Below, one piece after another: positions 15,009 to 24,481 of a stretch of 31,563 nucleotides of DNA. Every line of letters starts with the position of its first letter. The stretch's first letter is position 1. Position numbers and translations under genes: made by a program. The notes beneath the pieces were generated by a model that saw nothing but the letters and a program-made list of their open reading frames with translations, was not told where the DNA came from and ran no database searches. The stretch is from DASUZD01 sp036377055 (GTDB lineage Bacteria; Actinomycetota; Thermoleophilia; Gaiellales; Gaiellaceae): contig DASUZD010000111.1 of NCBI GenBank assembly GCA_036377055.1, positions 1 through 31,563 of the forward strand, in the 5' to 3' direction.

Positions 15009-15941
15009 TCAGACGGCAAGCGCGAGCTGCTCGGGCGCGGCGGGAGGTTCGAGCCTGAGCGCGCGTCGATCGGCGATTTCGACCTCGCGCGCGAGGTCGG
15101 CGACGCGCGTTCGAATCGGCTTGACGTGCTCGCTGCCGAGGTACGCGCGGCTCGCGTAGAGCTGCTCGTAGCGCTCAAGCTCCTCGGGCCAGTCGCGCGC
15201 GAGGCTCTCGAGGAAGTGCTCGCGCGTGCCGGGGCGCAGGAAGAGGACGTTGGCCCAGACGCCGCAGGCGCCTGCGTCGCGCGCGGCGCGGACGACCTCC
15301 GCGAGCTGCTCCGGGCGGTCGGAGATCCCGGGGAGGATCGGCGCCATGCCGACGGAGGCGCGGACGCCGGCGGCGACGAGCTTCTCGAGTGCGCGGAGGC
15401 GTTGCCTCGGCGGCGCGGTTCCCGGCTCCGTCTTTCGCCAGACCTCGACGTCGAGCGTCGGCACGGAGAAGGTGACCGACACGTTCGCGCGCCGGGCCGC
15501 TTCCGCGAGGACGTCGACGTCGCGCACGATCATCGGGCCGCGCGTGATGAGGCTGAACGGGTTCGACGCCTCGGCGAGCGCCTCGAGACACGCGCGCGTG
15601 ACGCGGTAGCGGCCCTCGGCGGGCTGGTACGGATCGGTCGCTGCGCCGATCGCGACGGATTCGCCTTGCCACGACGGCCGCGCGAGCTCGCGGCGCAGCA
15701 CCTCTGCGACGTTCGTCTTGACGCGGATCGAGCGCCCGTAGCGGTCGTCCGAGGGTCGGTCGGAGCGGTGCTCGAAGTGCCGGACGTAGCAGAAGGTGCA
15801 CCGGTGGACGCAGCCCATGTACGGGTTCAGCGACCACTTGAACGCCATCCCCTTGACGCGGTTCAGGGCGCTGCGGCAGGGCTCCTCGCGATACTCGACC
15901 CGCTCCACCAGCAGGGATTCTAGAACATACGTTTGCTCCAT
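15009..15941 (-). CDS. Radical SAM protein of the SPL/Rv2578c type
   Basis: 310 residues from ATG 15941. The [4Fe-4S]-AdoMet motif is GCVHRCTFCYVR with C44, C48 and C51 (CxxxCxxC), preceded by the family segment LNPYMGC. A TIM-barrel core follows, with GAATDPYQPAEGRYRVTR and ILPGISD. Proteins of this type are annotated as spore-photolyase-like or DNA repair photolyase family, but most members (e.g. mycobacterial Rv2578c) have no proven reaction. It is downstream of nothing on its strand and is followed by the two-component pair after 40 nt. A longer frame reaching 16850 is antisense to the hydrolase gene and rejected. Confidence 0.85.
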   Translation of the reverse strand: MEQTYVLESLLVERVEYREEPCRSALNRVKGMAFKWSLNPYMGCVHRCTFCYVRHFEHRSDRPSDDRYGRSIRVKTNVAEVLRRELARPSWQGESVAIGAATDPYQPAEGRYRVTRACLEALAEASNPFSLITRGPMIVRDVDVLAEAARRANVSVTFSVPTLDVEVWRKTEPGTAPPRQRLRALEKLVAAGVRASVGMAPILPGISDRPEQLAEVVRAARDAGACGVWANVLFLRPGTREHFLESLARDWPEELERYEQLYASRAYLGSEHVKPIRTRVADLAREVEIADRRALRLEPPAAPEQLALAV

Positions 15942-15962
15942 CGTCGACCTGTCGGCCGGGGC

Positions 15963-15989
15963 CACGGCCAGGGTCAGACCCCGGCCGTG
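15963..15989. repeat. Palindromic repeat between divergent genes
   Basis: CACGGCC-A-GGGTC-A-GACCC-C-GGCCGTG: 7 bp and 5 bp of stem separated by one A/C mismatch around a single central base. The right half and following bases (15976-16001) align with 9195-9221 (shared GACCCC, GG, CCCG, CGAGAC), so it belongs to the same dispersed repeat family as the spacer at 9184. It sits in the divergent intergenic region and could affect either promoter. Confidence 0.55.
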
Positions 15990-16025
15990 TCCCGGCGAGA
16001 CGCTGGTGCCAGGTTTGATACGGCC

Positions 16026-16925
16026 GTGGAGGAGGTCGTCGACGGAATCGGGCGGATCACGCTGCGATTGCCGACCGGGCCAAGGCACGTTCATTGTTAC
16101 CTCGCGGACGGGACGCTTTTCGACACGGGGCTCGGGCTCGGCGACGTCGACTGGAGCGGGCTCGGGATCGAGCGCGTCGCGATCACGCACTTCCACCCGG
16201 ACCACGTCGGCGGCGCGGCTGCGGCCGCCGCGGACGCGCACGTCACGGTTCACCAAGGAGCGCTTGACTACGCGCAGTGCGAACGCGTCTGGGGCACCCG
16301 CGACTGGCCGGAGCGGATGGCCGCGTGGTTCCGGCGAAACGGCGTCCCGCCGCCCGTCGCCGACGAGCTGATCGAGCAGGGACACGCGTTCGCGCCGTTC
16401 ATCTCGTACGCGCGCAATCCAGAGCGGCTCGAGCACGGCGACCACGTCGCGGACTGGGAGGTCGTCGCGCTGCCGGGCCACGCCGACGGGCACATCGGCT
16501 TCCTCCGCGACGGCGTGCTCGTCGGTGGCGACCACCTGCTCGCGGAGATCAGCCCGGCCGTCGGGCTCTACCCGAAGAGCCGGCCCGACCCGCTCGGGGA
16601 CTACCTCATTTCGCTCGAGCGGACGATCGAGCTCGCGCCGCGTCTCGTCCTCCCGGGCCACGGCGAGCCGATTCGCGACCCCGCCGCGCGCGCCCGCGAG
16701 CTGCTCGACCACCACGCGCGTCGGCTCAAAGAGACCGCGGCGGCACTCAGCGCCGCCCCGCAGACTGCGTTCGACGTCTCGCTCGCGCTCTTCGGCGCCG
16801 AGCTCGCCCCCACGCAGCGGCGCTTCGCGGTCGCGGAGACGCTGTCGCACCTCGAGCGACTCGTCGCAGAGGGCCTCGCTCGACGCGACGAGGACGGCCG
16901 GTTCGTTTCCTATACTGAGCCGTAG
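16026..16925 (+). CDS. Metallo-beta-lactamase-fold hydrolase
   Basis: 299 residues from GTG 16026. The dinuclear metal motif is complete, THFHPDHVGG (H55, H57, D59, H60), followed by LPGHADGHIGF, GGDHLL and LPGHGEPI, i.e. the remaining His/Asp ligands. A C-terminal helical domain (about 220-299) with a winged-helix look (FAVAETLSHLERLVAEGLARR) resembles the extension of LACTB2/glyoxalase II-like hydrolases. Likely a cytoplasmic thioester or other ester hydrolase; the substrate is unknown. A TTGATAC sequence lies just upstream of the GTG, with no ribosome site, so the transcript may be leaderless. An upstream extension of the frame crosses the palindromic repeat and is not favoured. Confidence 0.87.
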   Translation: MEEVVDGIGRITLRLPTGPRHVHCYLADGTLFDTGLGLGDVDWSGLGIERVAITHFHPDHVGGAAAAAADAHVTVHQGALDYAQCERVWGTRDWPERMAAWFRRNGVPPPVADELIEQGHAFAPFISYARNPERLEHGDHVADWEVVALPGHADGHIGFLRDGVLVGGDHLLAEISPAVGLYPKSRPDPLGDYLISLERTIELAPRLVLPGHGEPIRDPAARARELLDHHARRLKETAAALSAAPQTAFDVSLALFGAELAPTQRRFAVAETLSHLERLVAEGLARRDEDGRFVSYTEP

Positions 16926-16972
16926 TTGCAGGACGAGATCCCGCCTAGTACCAGCGCCCCGGGGGTCGGGGC

Positions 16973-18310
16973 ATGAGCCTTTTCCTCGAGCTCGTCGCAG
17001 TCGCGGCGTTGATTCTCCTGAACGCGTTCTTCGTCGCTGCGGAGTACGGCCTCGTCACGTCGCGGCGGACGCGAATCGCCGAGCTCGAGCACCAGGGGAA
17101 CCGCCGCGCGCGGACGGTGCTCCAGATCGTGAGCGACCCCCCGCACTTCATCGCCGCGATGCAGCTCGGCGTTACGCTCACGAGCCTGGCGATCGGCGCG
17201 CTCGGCGAGCACGCGCTCGCACACGCGTTCGACCCTGTGATGTCGACCGCCGTCGCCGTCGTCCTCGCGTACCTCGTCCTGACCTTCCTCCACGTCGTGA
17301 TCGGCGAGCTCGTCCCAAAGGGCGTCGCGCTCGGCCACTCGGAGACGGTGGCGCTTGCGGTCTCCGCGCCCGTTCGAGGCTTCTTCGTCCTCTTCCAGCC
17401 GCTGATTTGGGTTCTCCAGCGCGCGACCGAGCTCGTCCTCCGCGCGCTCGGGCTCGACCCTCCCGGCGCCGAGCGAGAGGCCCACTCCGAGGCCGAGCTG
17501 AAGATGCTGCTCAACGTCTCGGCCGAGTCCGGCGAGATCGAGCAGGACGAGACGGAGATGCTCTACAAGGTCTTCGACTTCGCCGACAAGGAGGCCTCGG
17601 ACGTGATGGTCCCGCGGCCCGAGGTCGTCGCAGTCTCCGTCGAGATGCCGCCGGAGGAGGCGCTCACGGCCGTGATCGACTCGCCGTTCACGCGCTACCC
17701 CGTCTTCCGGGAGTCGCTCGACGACGTCGTCGGCATCCTCCACGTCCGCGACCTGATCAAGGCGATGCACGACCGGGGGCTCGCGTCCGTCCGGCTCGAG
17801 GAGCTCGTCCGCGACGCCTACATCGTCCCGGAGACGAAGGACCTCGCGGCGCTCCTGACGGAGTTCCGCCGCACGAATCAGCACATGGCGATCGTCGTCG
17901 ACGAGTACGGAGCGATGGAGGGGATCGTCACGCTCGAGGACCTGCTCGAGGAGATCGTCGGCGAGATCGAGGACGAGTTCGATCTCCCCGACGAGTCGAT
18001 CGAGCAGGTCGACGAGGACACGATCCTGATCGGCGGCACCTTCCCGATCGACGACTTCAACGAGCGGTTCCGGACCGAGCTCCCCGTCGAGGACTACCAC
18101 ACGATGGCCGGGTTCGTCTTCGGCCTGCTCGGGCGCGCGCCCGAGCCGGGGGACGAGATCTCGCACGACGGGATGCGCTTTGAGGTCATGGAGGTCGAGG
18201 GCTCGCGAATCGATCGGCTCGCGGTGACGTTCGAGCAGCGGCGCCGCGAGCGCGAGCGCGACGAGACGGCGGGACGGGAAGCGCCGCTCGAGCAACGCTC
18301 CGACGGATAG
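16973..18310 (+). CDS. CNNM/CorC (hemolysin C-like) membrane protein with CBS pair
   Basis: 445 residues. A DUF21/CNNM membrane domain (about 1-175, four hydrophobic stretches, with NAFFVAAEYGLVTSRR at the start) leads to an acidic-helix bundle, two CBS domains (about 200-265 and 275-330, with DVMVPRPEVV and FTRYPVFR) and a CorC_HlyC domain (about 345-430, ending SRIDRLAVTFEQR). Relatives move Mg2+ or other divalent cations, with ATP bound by the CBS pair; 'hemolysin' is a historical label. The ATG lies 47 nt after the hydrolase stop, so the genes may be co-transcribed. No magnesium riboswitch was recognised in the short spacer. Confidence 0.88.
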   Translation: MSLFLELVAVAALILLNAFFVAAEYGLVTSRRTRIAELEHQGNRRARTVLQIVSDPPHFIAAMQLGVTLTSLAIGALGEHALAHAFDPVMSTAVAVVLAYLVLTFLHVVIGELVPKGVALGHSETVALAVSAPVRGFFVLFQPLIWVLQRATELVLRALGLDPPGAEREAHSEAELKMLLNVSAESGEIEQDETEMLYKVFDFADKEASDVMVPRPEVVAVSVEMPPEEALTAVIDSPFTRYPVFRESLDDVVGILHVRDLIKAMHDRGLASVRLEELVRDAYIVPETKDLAALLTEFRRTNQHMAIVVDEYGAMEGIVTLEDLLEEIVGEIEDEFDLPDESIEQVDEDTILIGGTFPIDDFNERFRTELPVEDYHTMAGFVFGLLGRAPEPGDEISHDGMRFEVMEVEGSRIDRLAVTFEQRRRERERDETAGREAPLEQRSDG

Positions 18311-18407
18311 GTTAAGCGCGGAAACGGGCCGCTCGGCCTATTGAACTCGCCGACGTGGAGCGGTAGCGTCGCGGCGGGCGGGGTCGGTCGAATTCAAAGG
18401 AGGGCAC

Positions 18408-19475
18408 TTGAAGAGGTTCCGCACCGCATTTCTCATCGCCGCGCTCACGGCGCTCGTGGTCGCGGCAGCCGCGTCCGCGCGGCACGAAGGGAGCGCCGCG
18501 AAGGCCGCGTCGATCCAGGCCTGCGCGCTGCTGCCCGACACCAAGTCCTCGACGCGTTACACGCTGTTCGACGCGCCGTACCTCTCGAAGGCGTTCAAGG
18601 CCGCAGGCGTCTCCGCCCAGGTCTTGAACGCGCATGCCGATCCGCAGAAGCAAAAGTCGCAGGCCCAGCAGTGCCTGGCGCAGGGCGCGAAGGTGATCCT
18701 GCTCGACCAGCTCGATCCCGCGTCGGGCGCGTCGATCACAAACCTCGCCGTCGGCCAGGGCGCGAAGGTCATCGACTACGACCGCCTCGTGGTCGGCAGC
18801 AAGGCCTCCTACTACGTGTCGTTCGACAACGTCAAGGTCGGCAAGCTCCAGGGCCGGGGCCTAGTCTCCGCGCTCAGGGCGAACGGCAAGTACGGGAGCA
18901 AGCCGGTGATCGCCGAGCTGAACGGCGACATCAAGGACAACAACGCGAAGCTGTTCAAGTCGGGCTACGACTCGATTCTCGGCCCGCTCTACAAGAACGG
19001 CACGTTCAAGAAGGCCACGGCCGGCGACCAGTGGACGCAGTGGGATCCGATCAAGGGTCGCCAGATCTTCGACCAGATCCTCGCGCGGAACGGGAACAAG
19101 ATCGACGGCACGCTGGCCGCGAACGACGGTCTCGCCGGCGCGGTGATCGCGTCGCTGAAGGCCCACGGCCTGAAGCCGATCCCGCTCACCGGCCAGGACG
19201 CGACGCCGACGGGCGTGCAGTTCATCATCGCGGGCTGGCAGAGCGGAACCGTCTACAAGTCGGTCCGCAAGGAGGCGAACGCGGCCGCCGCAGCGGCGAT
19301 CGCGATCGTCAAGGGCAAGAAGGTCCCGGGCGTGAACAGCTCGGTCAGCGGCACGAAGTCGATCCTGCTGACCCCCGTCTGGATCACGAAGGCGAACTAC
19401 AAGCTCCTCTTCACGGAAGGGTTCCTGAAGCGGGGCCAGGTCTGCAACGGTCAGTACGCGAAGTACTGCAAGTAG
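18408..19475 (+). CDS. xylF: Sugar ABC transporter substrate-binding protein (xylose-type)
   Basis: 355 residues. A signal peptide (about 1-24, basic MKRFR then FLIAALTALVVAAAASA) directs export; no lipobox Cys directly follows, though C43 lies downstream. The body is a type I periplasmic-binding fold of the RbsB/XylF group: repeated KVILLDQLDPASGASITNLA-type strands, VIDYDRLV and ELNGD, and TGQDATPTGVQFIIAG near the hinge, typical of xylose-binding proteins. TTG 18408 is preceded by the strongest ribosome site in the window, AAAGGAGGG (18396-18404), as expected for the most abundant transporter component. The 97-bp upstream spacer holds no gene and should contain the operon promoter. ATPase and permease genes follow. 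Confidence 0.88.
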   Translation: MKRFRTAFLIAALTALVVAAAASARHEGSAAKAASIQACALLPDTKSSTRYTLFDAPYLSKAFKAAGVSAQVLNAHADPQKQKSQAQQCLAQGAKVILLDQLDPASGASITNLAVGQGAKVIDYDRLVVGSKASYYVSFDNVKVGKLQGRGLVSALRANGKYGSKPVIAELNGDIKDNNAKLFKSGYDSILGPLYKNGTFKKATAGDQWTQWDPIKGRQIFDQILARNGNKIDGTLAANDGLAGAVIASLKAHGLKPIPLTGQDATPTGVQFIIAGWQSGTVYKSVRKEANAAAAAAIAIVKGKKVPGVNSSVSGTKSILLTPVWITKANYKLLFTEGFLKRGQVCNGQYAKYCK

Positions 19476-19486
19476 GAGACCGACTG

Positions 19487-19517
19487 CGGTGGAGGCGTTC
19501 TCGCGACGCCTCCACCG
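19487..19517 (+). terminator. Intercistronic stem-loop between binding-protein and ATPase genes
   Basis: CGGTGGAGGCGT (19487-19498) pairs perfectly with ACGCCTCCACCG (19506-19517), a 12-bp stem with a 7-nt loop, in the only sizeable gap of the transporter operon. It is not followed by a U-run. Such hairpins commonly stop 3' exonucleases or part of the polymerases, so the binding protein is made in excess over ATPase and permease. Confidence 0.65.
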
Positions 19518-19532
19518 TGGTACAAACCCCGG

Positions 19533-20302
<770 letters not shown>

Positions 20303-20306
<4 letters not shown>

Positions 20307-21535
20307 GCACGGCGGCGCCGGTCGAGGTCCAGGCCGCCGCCGGCGAGGACGCGAGCCTCGGGGCGGTCCTCCGCGGGCGCTGGGAGGCGTTCAAGGGCGG
20401 CGACGTCGGCAGCCTGCCCGTGATCGTCGGGATCATCGCGATCACCGCCTTCTTCACGTCGAAGACGAGCATCTTCTTCAGCGCGGTCAACTTCACGAAC
20501 CTGATCGGGCAGATGGCCGGCGTGACCGTCATCGCTGTCGGCGTTGTGTTCGTTCTGCTGATCGGCGAGATCGATCTCTCGATCGGCTTCGTCAGCGGCA
20601 TCGCCGGGGTCATCGTCGCCGAGCTCCAGCTCCCCGGCTCCGGCCACCAGTGGCCGGGTCTCGTGGCGATCGGATGCGCGATCGCCGCCGGCGCCGCAAT
20701 CGGCGCGATCCAGGGGTCGGTCGTGGCGATCGTCGGCGTGCCGTCGTTCGTCGTCACGCTCGCCGGGTTGCTCGTCTGGCAGGGCGTGATCCTCCAGGAC
20801 CTCGGTGTCCAGGGCGTGATCGGGATCCAGGACAAGCAGATCAACGACGTCGCGAACTACGTCCTGACGAAGAACGCCGGCTGGGCGGTCGCGATCGTCT
20901 TCACCGTCGGCCTCGCGGCCGCGAGCTTCGGGACGTTCATAAGCCGACGCCGTGCCGGCCTGCCGACGGGGAACCCGATCCTGACGCTAACGCGCGTCGT
21001 CTTCTATGCCGGGCTCGCCTTCGCCGCGGTCGTCGTCTGCAACCACTACCGCGGCGTGCCACTCGTCGGCCTGATCGTCCTGTTCGTCGTCGTCCTCGGC
21101 GCGTATGTCGCGGGCCGGACGACGTTCGGCCGTCACGTGTATGCGGTCGGCGGCAATGCCGAGGCCGCCCGCCGCGCCGGAATCAACGTGAAGATGATCC
21201 GGATCTTCGTCTTCATGATCTCGGGCGCGATGGCCGGGCTCGGCGGCGTCATCCTCGCCTCGCGGCTCAATTCCGTCGACCTGACCGCCGGCGGCGGCAC
21301 GCTCCTGCTCGACTCGATCTCGGCCGCCGTGATCGGCGGCGTCAGCCTCTTCGGCGGGCGTGGTCGCGTGAGCGGCGCGCTCTTCGGCGGCCTGATCATT
21401 GGGATGGTGGGCAACGGCATCGACCTCGTCGGCTCCACCGACGCCGTGAAGTACATCACCACCGGGCTGATCCTCCTCGCCGCGGTGACGCTGGACACCG
21501 TGGCGCGCCGGCGCCAGGCCGCCGCCGGTCGTTAA
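20303..21535 (+). CDS. xylH: Sugar ABC transporter permease (XylH type)
   Basis: 410 residues, about ten hydrophobic helices in the BPD_transp_2 fold. The family's cytoplasmic coupling motif is visible as GRTTFGRHVYAVGGNAEAAR with the following RAGINV, and an EIDLSIGFVSG segment marks the conserved membrane region. The long first cytoplasmic stretch (about 1-35) and a poorly conserved middle segment are typical of XylH. TTG start overlaps the ATPase stop by 4 nt. It transports the pentose supplied by the binding protein encoded two genes upstream. Confidence 0.88.
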
Positions 21536-21566
21536 GACAAGCGTCGGGATCTGGGCCTTCGGGCCC

Positions 21567-22532
21567 ATGACGACCCGCTTCGTCCCGGGCGGCTACAAGC
21601 CGGAGCTCGGGGGCGAGACGACGGCGCAGCGCGTGCGCCGCGCGGTCGACGGGCTCGGCGACCTGATCGACGGCTACGAGTTCCACTACCCGCAGGAGCT
21701 CTCGGAGGAGAACCTCGACGAGGTGCGCGAGGCGCTCGGCGACCACGACGTCTACTGCGTCGCGACCGGGCTCCACCTCGACCCGCGGTTCGGGAAGGGC
21801 GGCCTCGTCTCGCCCGATCCCGAGACGCGCGGCGAGGCGGTGCGGCGGACGGTCGCGGCCGCGGACTTCGCCGGGCGGGTCGGCGCGCACTTCATCCTCT
21901 GGCCGGGGATCGAGGGCTACAACTACCCGTTCCAGACGCCGTACGCCGAGAGCTGGGCGTGGCTGGTGGACGGGGTCGCGGCCGCCGCCGAGCAGTGCGC
22001 CGAGCACGGCGTGCTCCTCTTCCTCGAGCACAAGAACTCCGAACCGGCGATGAAGATCCTGATGCGGAACGTTGGCATGACGCTGCACGTGATCCACAAG
22101 CTGCGTGCCCGCGGGCTCGACAACGTCAAGGTGAACATGGACTGGCAGCACCTGATCATGAACGGCGAGAACCTGGCCGAGTACGCGGCGATGCTGGCCG
22201 CGGAGGGGCTGCTCGGGCACCAGCACGCGAACTCCGGCTGGGGCACGTTCGACGACGACAACATGGTCGGCGCGACGGCGTTCATGGAGACCGTCGAGCT
22301 CGCCGTCGAGCTGCGGCGCGCACGTTACGGCGAGGGCGGCGAGCGGCTCGGCTTCGACCTCTACCCGTACACGGAGGATGCGGTCGAAGCTGTCCGGCGC
22401 AGCGTCCTCCAGTGGCGGTTCATCGGCTCGGTCGCCGCGCGGATCGACGACGCGGAGCTGAAAGTGGCTCAGAGCCACAAGGACGCAATTCGGGCCTACG
22501 AGCTCGTCTACGCGGCGCTCGGCGGCGAGTGA
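21567..22532 (+). CDS. Xylose isomerase-like TIM-barrel sugar isomerase/epimerase
   Basis: 321 residues from ATG 21567. Metal-binding positions of the AP-endonuclease-2/xylose-isomerase fold are visible: E in LFLEHKNSEP, D in VNMDWQH, H in LGHQHAN and D in LGFDLYPY. In the xylose locus it is the best candidate for converting D-xylose to D-xylulose, although it belongs to the short TIM-barrel group and not to classical XylA, so another sugar is possible. The frame is open upstream and reads KTSVGIWAFGP directly before the ATG, which looks like the missing first beta strand; no ATG, GTG or TTG precedes it, but GTT 21531 (overlapping the permease stop) could serve. Confidence 0.82.
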   Translation: MTTRFVPGGYKPELGGETTAQRVRRAVDGLGDLIDGYEFHYPQELSEENLDEVREALGDHDVYCVATGLHLDPRFGKGGLVSPDPETRGEAVRRTVAAADFAGRVGAHFILWPGIEGYNYPFQTPYAESWAWLVDGVAAAAEQCAEHGVLLFLEHKNSEPAMKILMRNVGMTLHVIHKLRARGLDNVKVNMDWQHLIMNGENLAEYAAMLAAEGLLGHQHANSGWGTFDDDNMVGATAFMETVELAVELRRARYGEGGERLGFDLYPYTEDAVEAVRRSVLQWRFIGSVAARIDDAELKVAQSHKDAIRAYELVYAALGGE

Positions 22533-23068
22533 AGCGCCGCCGCGAGCGCCGCTTGCGCGTTCTCGAGCACCGGCTCGCCGTGCGTGACGAGCACCATCTC
22601 GACCGGCAGCGTGCGGAGCGGCTCCAGCGATCGCATGAGGTCCGGCGTCGGCTCGGGCCAGAGCCGGAGCGGGCCTTCCTCGGTCTGGAAGACGTCGCCG
22701 ACGACCAGCGCGCGCGTTCGCGGCAGCCAGAAGAGGCGCTCGTCCGGCGTCTCGATCGCGTCGACGCCCGCCGGCAGGTCGTCGCGCGCGGCGTAGCGCT
22801 CTCGCAGGACGTCCGCGCTTCGCTCGTGATCCGGCGTCGTGAGGACCACGTGGACGGGGTTGGCAGCCCGCTCGACGTCGCGGGCGAGCGAGGCGAAGAA
22901 GCGTTCCTCCTCGCCGGCGGGAACGAGCGGGTCGATCAGGACTACTGCGGAAGGCGTCTCGACGTAGTAGCAGCCGACCTCCGGCGACCAGCCCTCACTG
23001 GACGGCGTCCACCCGGGATGCCGCGCCGTCCAGCGCCAGAGACCAGGCGCGAGCTCCTGGACCTGCAT
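22508..23068 (-). CDS. Metallo-beta-lactamase-like protein with degenerate metal site
   Basis: 186 residues from ATG 23068. The fold reads as a small beta-lactamase-like hydrolase: N-terminal VQELAPGLWRWTARHP, SAVVLIDPLVP, then VHVVLTTPDHERSADVL where HxHxDH would stand (only the final DH is kept), ALVVGDVFQ and VEMVLVTHGEPVL near the end. With most histidines of the first metal site replaced, it is probably mononuclear or non-catalytic; homologues of this type are common next to sugar genes. Its stop lies inside the end of the isomerase gene (overlap 22508-22532), and its ATG overlaps that of the kinase on the other strand. Confidence 0.78.
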   Translation of the reverse strand: MQVQELAPGLWRWTARHPGWTPSSEGWSPEVGCYYVETPSAVVLIDPLVPAGEEERFFASLARDVERAANPVHVVLTTPDHERSADVLRERYAARDDLPAGVDAIETPDERLFWLPRTRALVVGDVFQTEEGPLRLWPEPTPDLMRSLEPLRTLPVEMVLVTHGEPVLENAQAALAAALHSPPSAA

Positions 23069-24476
23069 GGCGGCTGAGCCTATCCTCGTCGGGATTGACA
23101 TCGGGACGACGGGCGTGAAGGCGCTCGACGTCTCGGTCCGCGGCGAGGTCGTTGGGCGCGCCGAGGCGTCGTATCCGCTTTCGACGCCGCGACCCGGCTG
23201 GGCCGAGCAGGATCCGGACGACTGGTTGCGCGCGAGCGAGCTCGTGCTGTCCGAGCTCGGCGCCACGCCCACGTCGCTCGGCCTCTCCGGACAGATGCAC
23301 GGTCTGGTGGCGCTCGACGCCCGCGACCGAGTCCTCCGGCCGGCGATCCTCTGGAACGACCAGCGGACGGCCGCCGAATGCGCCGAGATCGAGGAGCTGA
23401 TCGGGCTCGAGCGGCTGATCGAGCTGACCGGAAACCGGGCGCTGGCCGGCTTCACGGCGCCGAAGCTCCTGTGGCTCCGCCGCCACGAGCTGATGGAGGT
23501 GTACACCTACATCACCCGGATCTGCCTGCCCAAGGACTACGTGCGTCTGCGACTGACCGGAGAGCATGTGACAGACGCGGCCGACGCCTCGGGGACGCTG
23601 CTCTTCGACGTCGCGCATCGGCGGTGGAGCGGCGAGCTCCTCGACGCCCTCGACGTGCCGCGCGCATGGCTCCCGGACGTGCACGAGTCGACCGAGATCG
23701 CCGGCGCGGGCGACCAGGCCGCGGCCGCGCTCGGGGTGGGCGTCGACCGGCCAGGGCCTGTCTCGATCGTCCTCGGCACCTCGGGCGTCGTCTTCGGGGT
23801 GCTGCCGAGCTACGCCGCCGATCGAGAGGCTCGCGTGCACGTCTTCTGTCACGCCGTCCCGGGAACCTGGCACGCGATGGGCGTGATGCTCTCCGCCGCC
23901 GGCTCGCTCGGCTGGTTCCGCCGCGTCGCTGCGCCCGGCGCTCCGCACGACGAGCTCGACACCGAGGCGGCGGCGGTCCCGCCGGGCTCCGAAGGCGTGC
24001 TCTTCGCGCCCTACCTGAGCGGCGAGCGGACGCCGCACGCGGACCCGAATGCTCACGGCGCCTTCGTCGGACTCGAGCTCCGGCACGGCCGCGGCCACCT
24101 GACGCGCGCCGTCCTCGAAGGCGTCGCCTATGGGCTTCGCGACTCGCTTGAGCTTCTGCGCGACCTCGGCGTCGAGCCGGAGGTCGGCCGCGTCTCAGGC
24201 GGCGGCGCCCGGAGCCGTCTCTGGCTCAAGATCGTCGCATCGGTTCTGGGACTCCCGCTCGAGACGACCGCCGCCGAGGAGGGCTCGGCGTACGGCGCCG
24301 CGCTGCTCGCCGGGATCCGAGATGGGGTCTTCGCGGACGCGTCCGAAGCGGTCGCGACGTGCGTGCGGGTCCGCGAGACGATCGAGCCCAATCCCGACTG
24401 GAACCGCGCGTACGAAGAGGGGTACGCGCGTTTCCGGGCGCTCTACCCGGCGCTACGGCCGCTCGAAGCGCCGTGA
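23067..24476 (+). CDS. xylB: FGGY-family sugar kinase, probable xylulokinase
   Basis: 469 residues. The N-terminal phosphate-binding loop VGIDIGTTGVKA, LSGQMHGLVALD and ILWNDQR match xylulokinases (MHGLV includes substrate-contact residues). The C-terminal half has IVLGTSGVVFG, APYLSGERTPHADPNAHGAF and VSGGGARSRLW, the second FGGY signature and adenosine loop. It phosphorylates D-xylulose at O5 with ATP, feeding the pentose phosphate pathway. The ATG at 23067 shares a CATG with the start of the minus-strand gene, so its promoter must lie within that gene. Ends 5 nt from the convergent membrane protein gene. Confidence 0.9.
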   Translation: MAAEPILVGIDIGTTGVKALDVSVRGEVVGRAEASYPLSTPRPGWAEQDPDDWLRASELVLSELGATPTSLGLSGQMHGLVALDARDRVLRPAILWNDQRTAAECAEIEELIGLERLIELTGNRALAGFTAPKLLWLRRHELMEVYTYITRICLPKDYVRLRLTGEHVTDAADASGTLLFDVAHRRWSGELLDALDVPRAWLPDVHESTEIAGAGDQAAAALGVGVDRPGPVSIVLGTSGVVFGVLPSYAADREARVHVFCHAVPGTWHAMGVMLSAAGSLGWFRRVAAPGAPHDELDTEAAAVPPGSEGVLFAPYLSGERTPHADPNAHGAFVGLELRHGRGHLTRAVLEGVAYGLRDSLELLRDLGVEPEVGRVSGGGARSRLWLKIVASVLGLPLETTAAEEGSAYGAALLAGIRDGVFADASEAVATCVRVRETIEPNPDWNRAYEEGYARFRALYPALRPLEAP

Positions 24477-24481
24477 GACGC

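Noticed and set aside
15942..16850. N-terminal extension of the radical SAM frame up to 16850
   Set aside because: Covers the palindromic repeat and the hydrolase gene on the other strand; the natural start is ATG 15941.
16926..16972. Magnesium riboswitch before the CNNM/CorC gene
   Set aside because: The spacer is only 47 bp and shows no recognisable aptamer.
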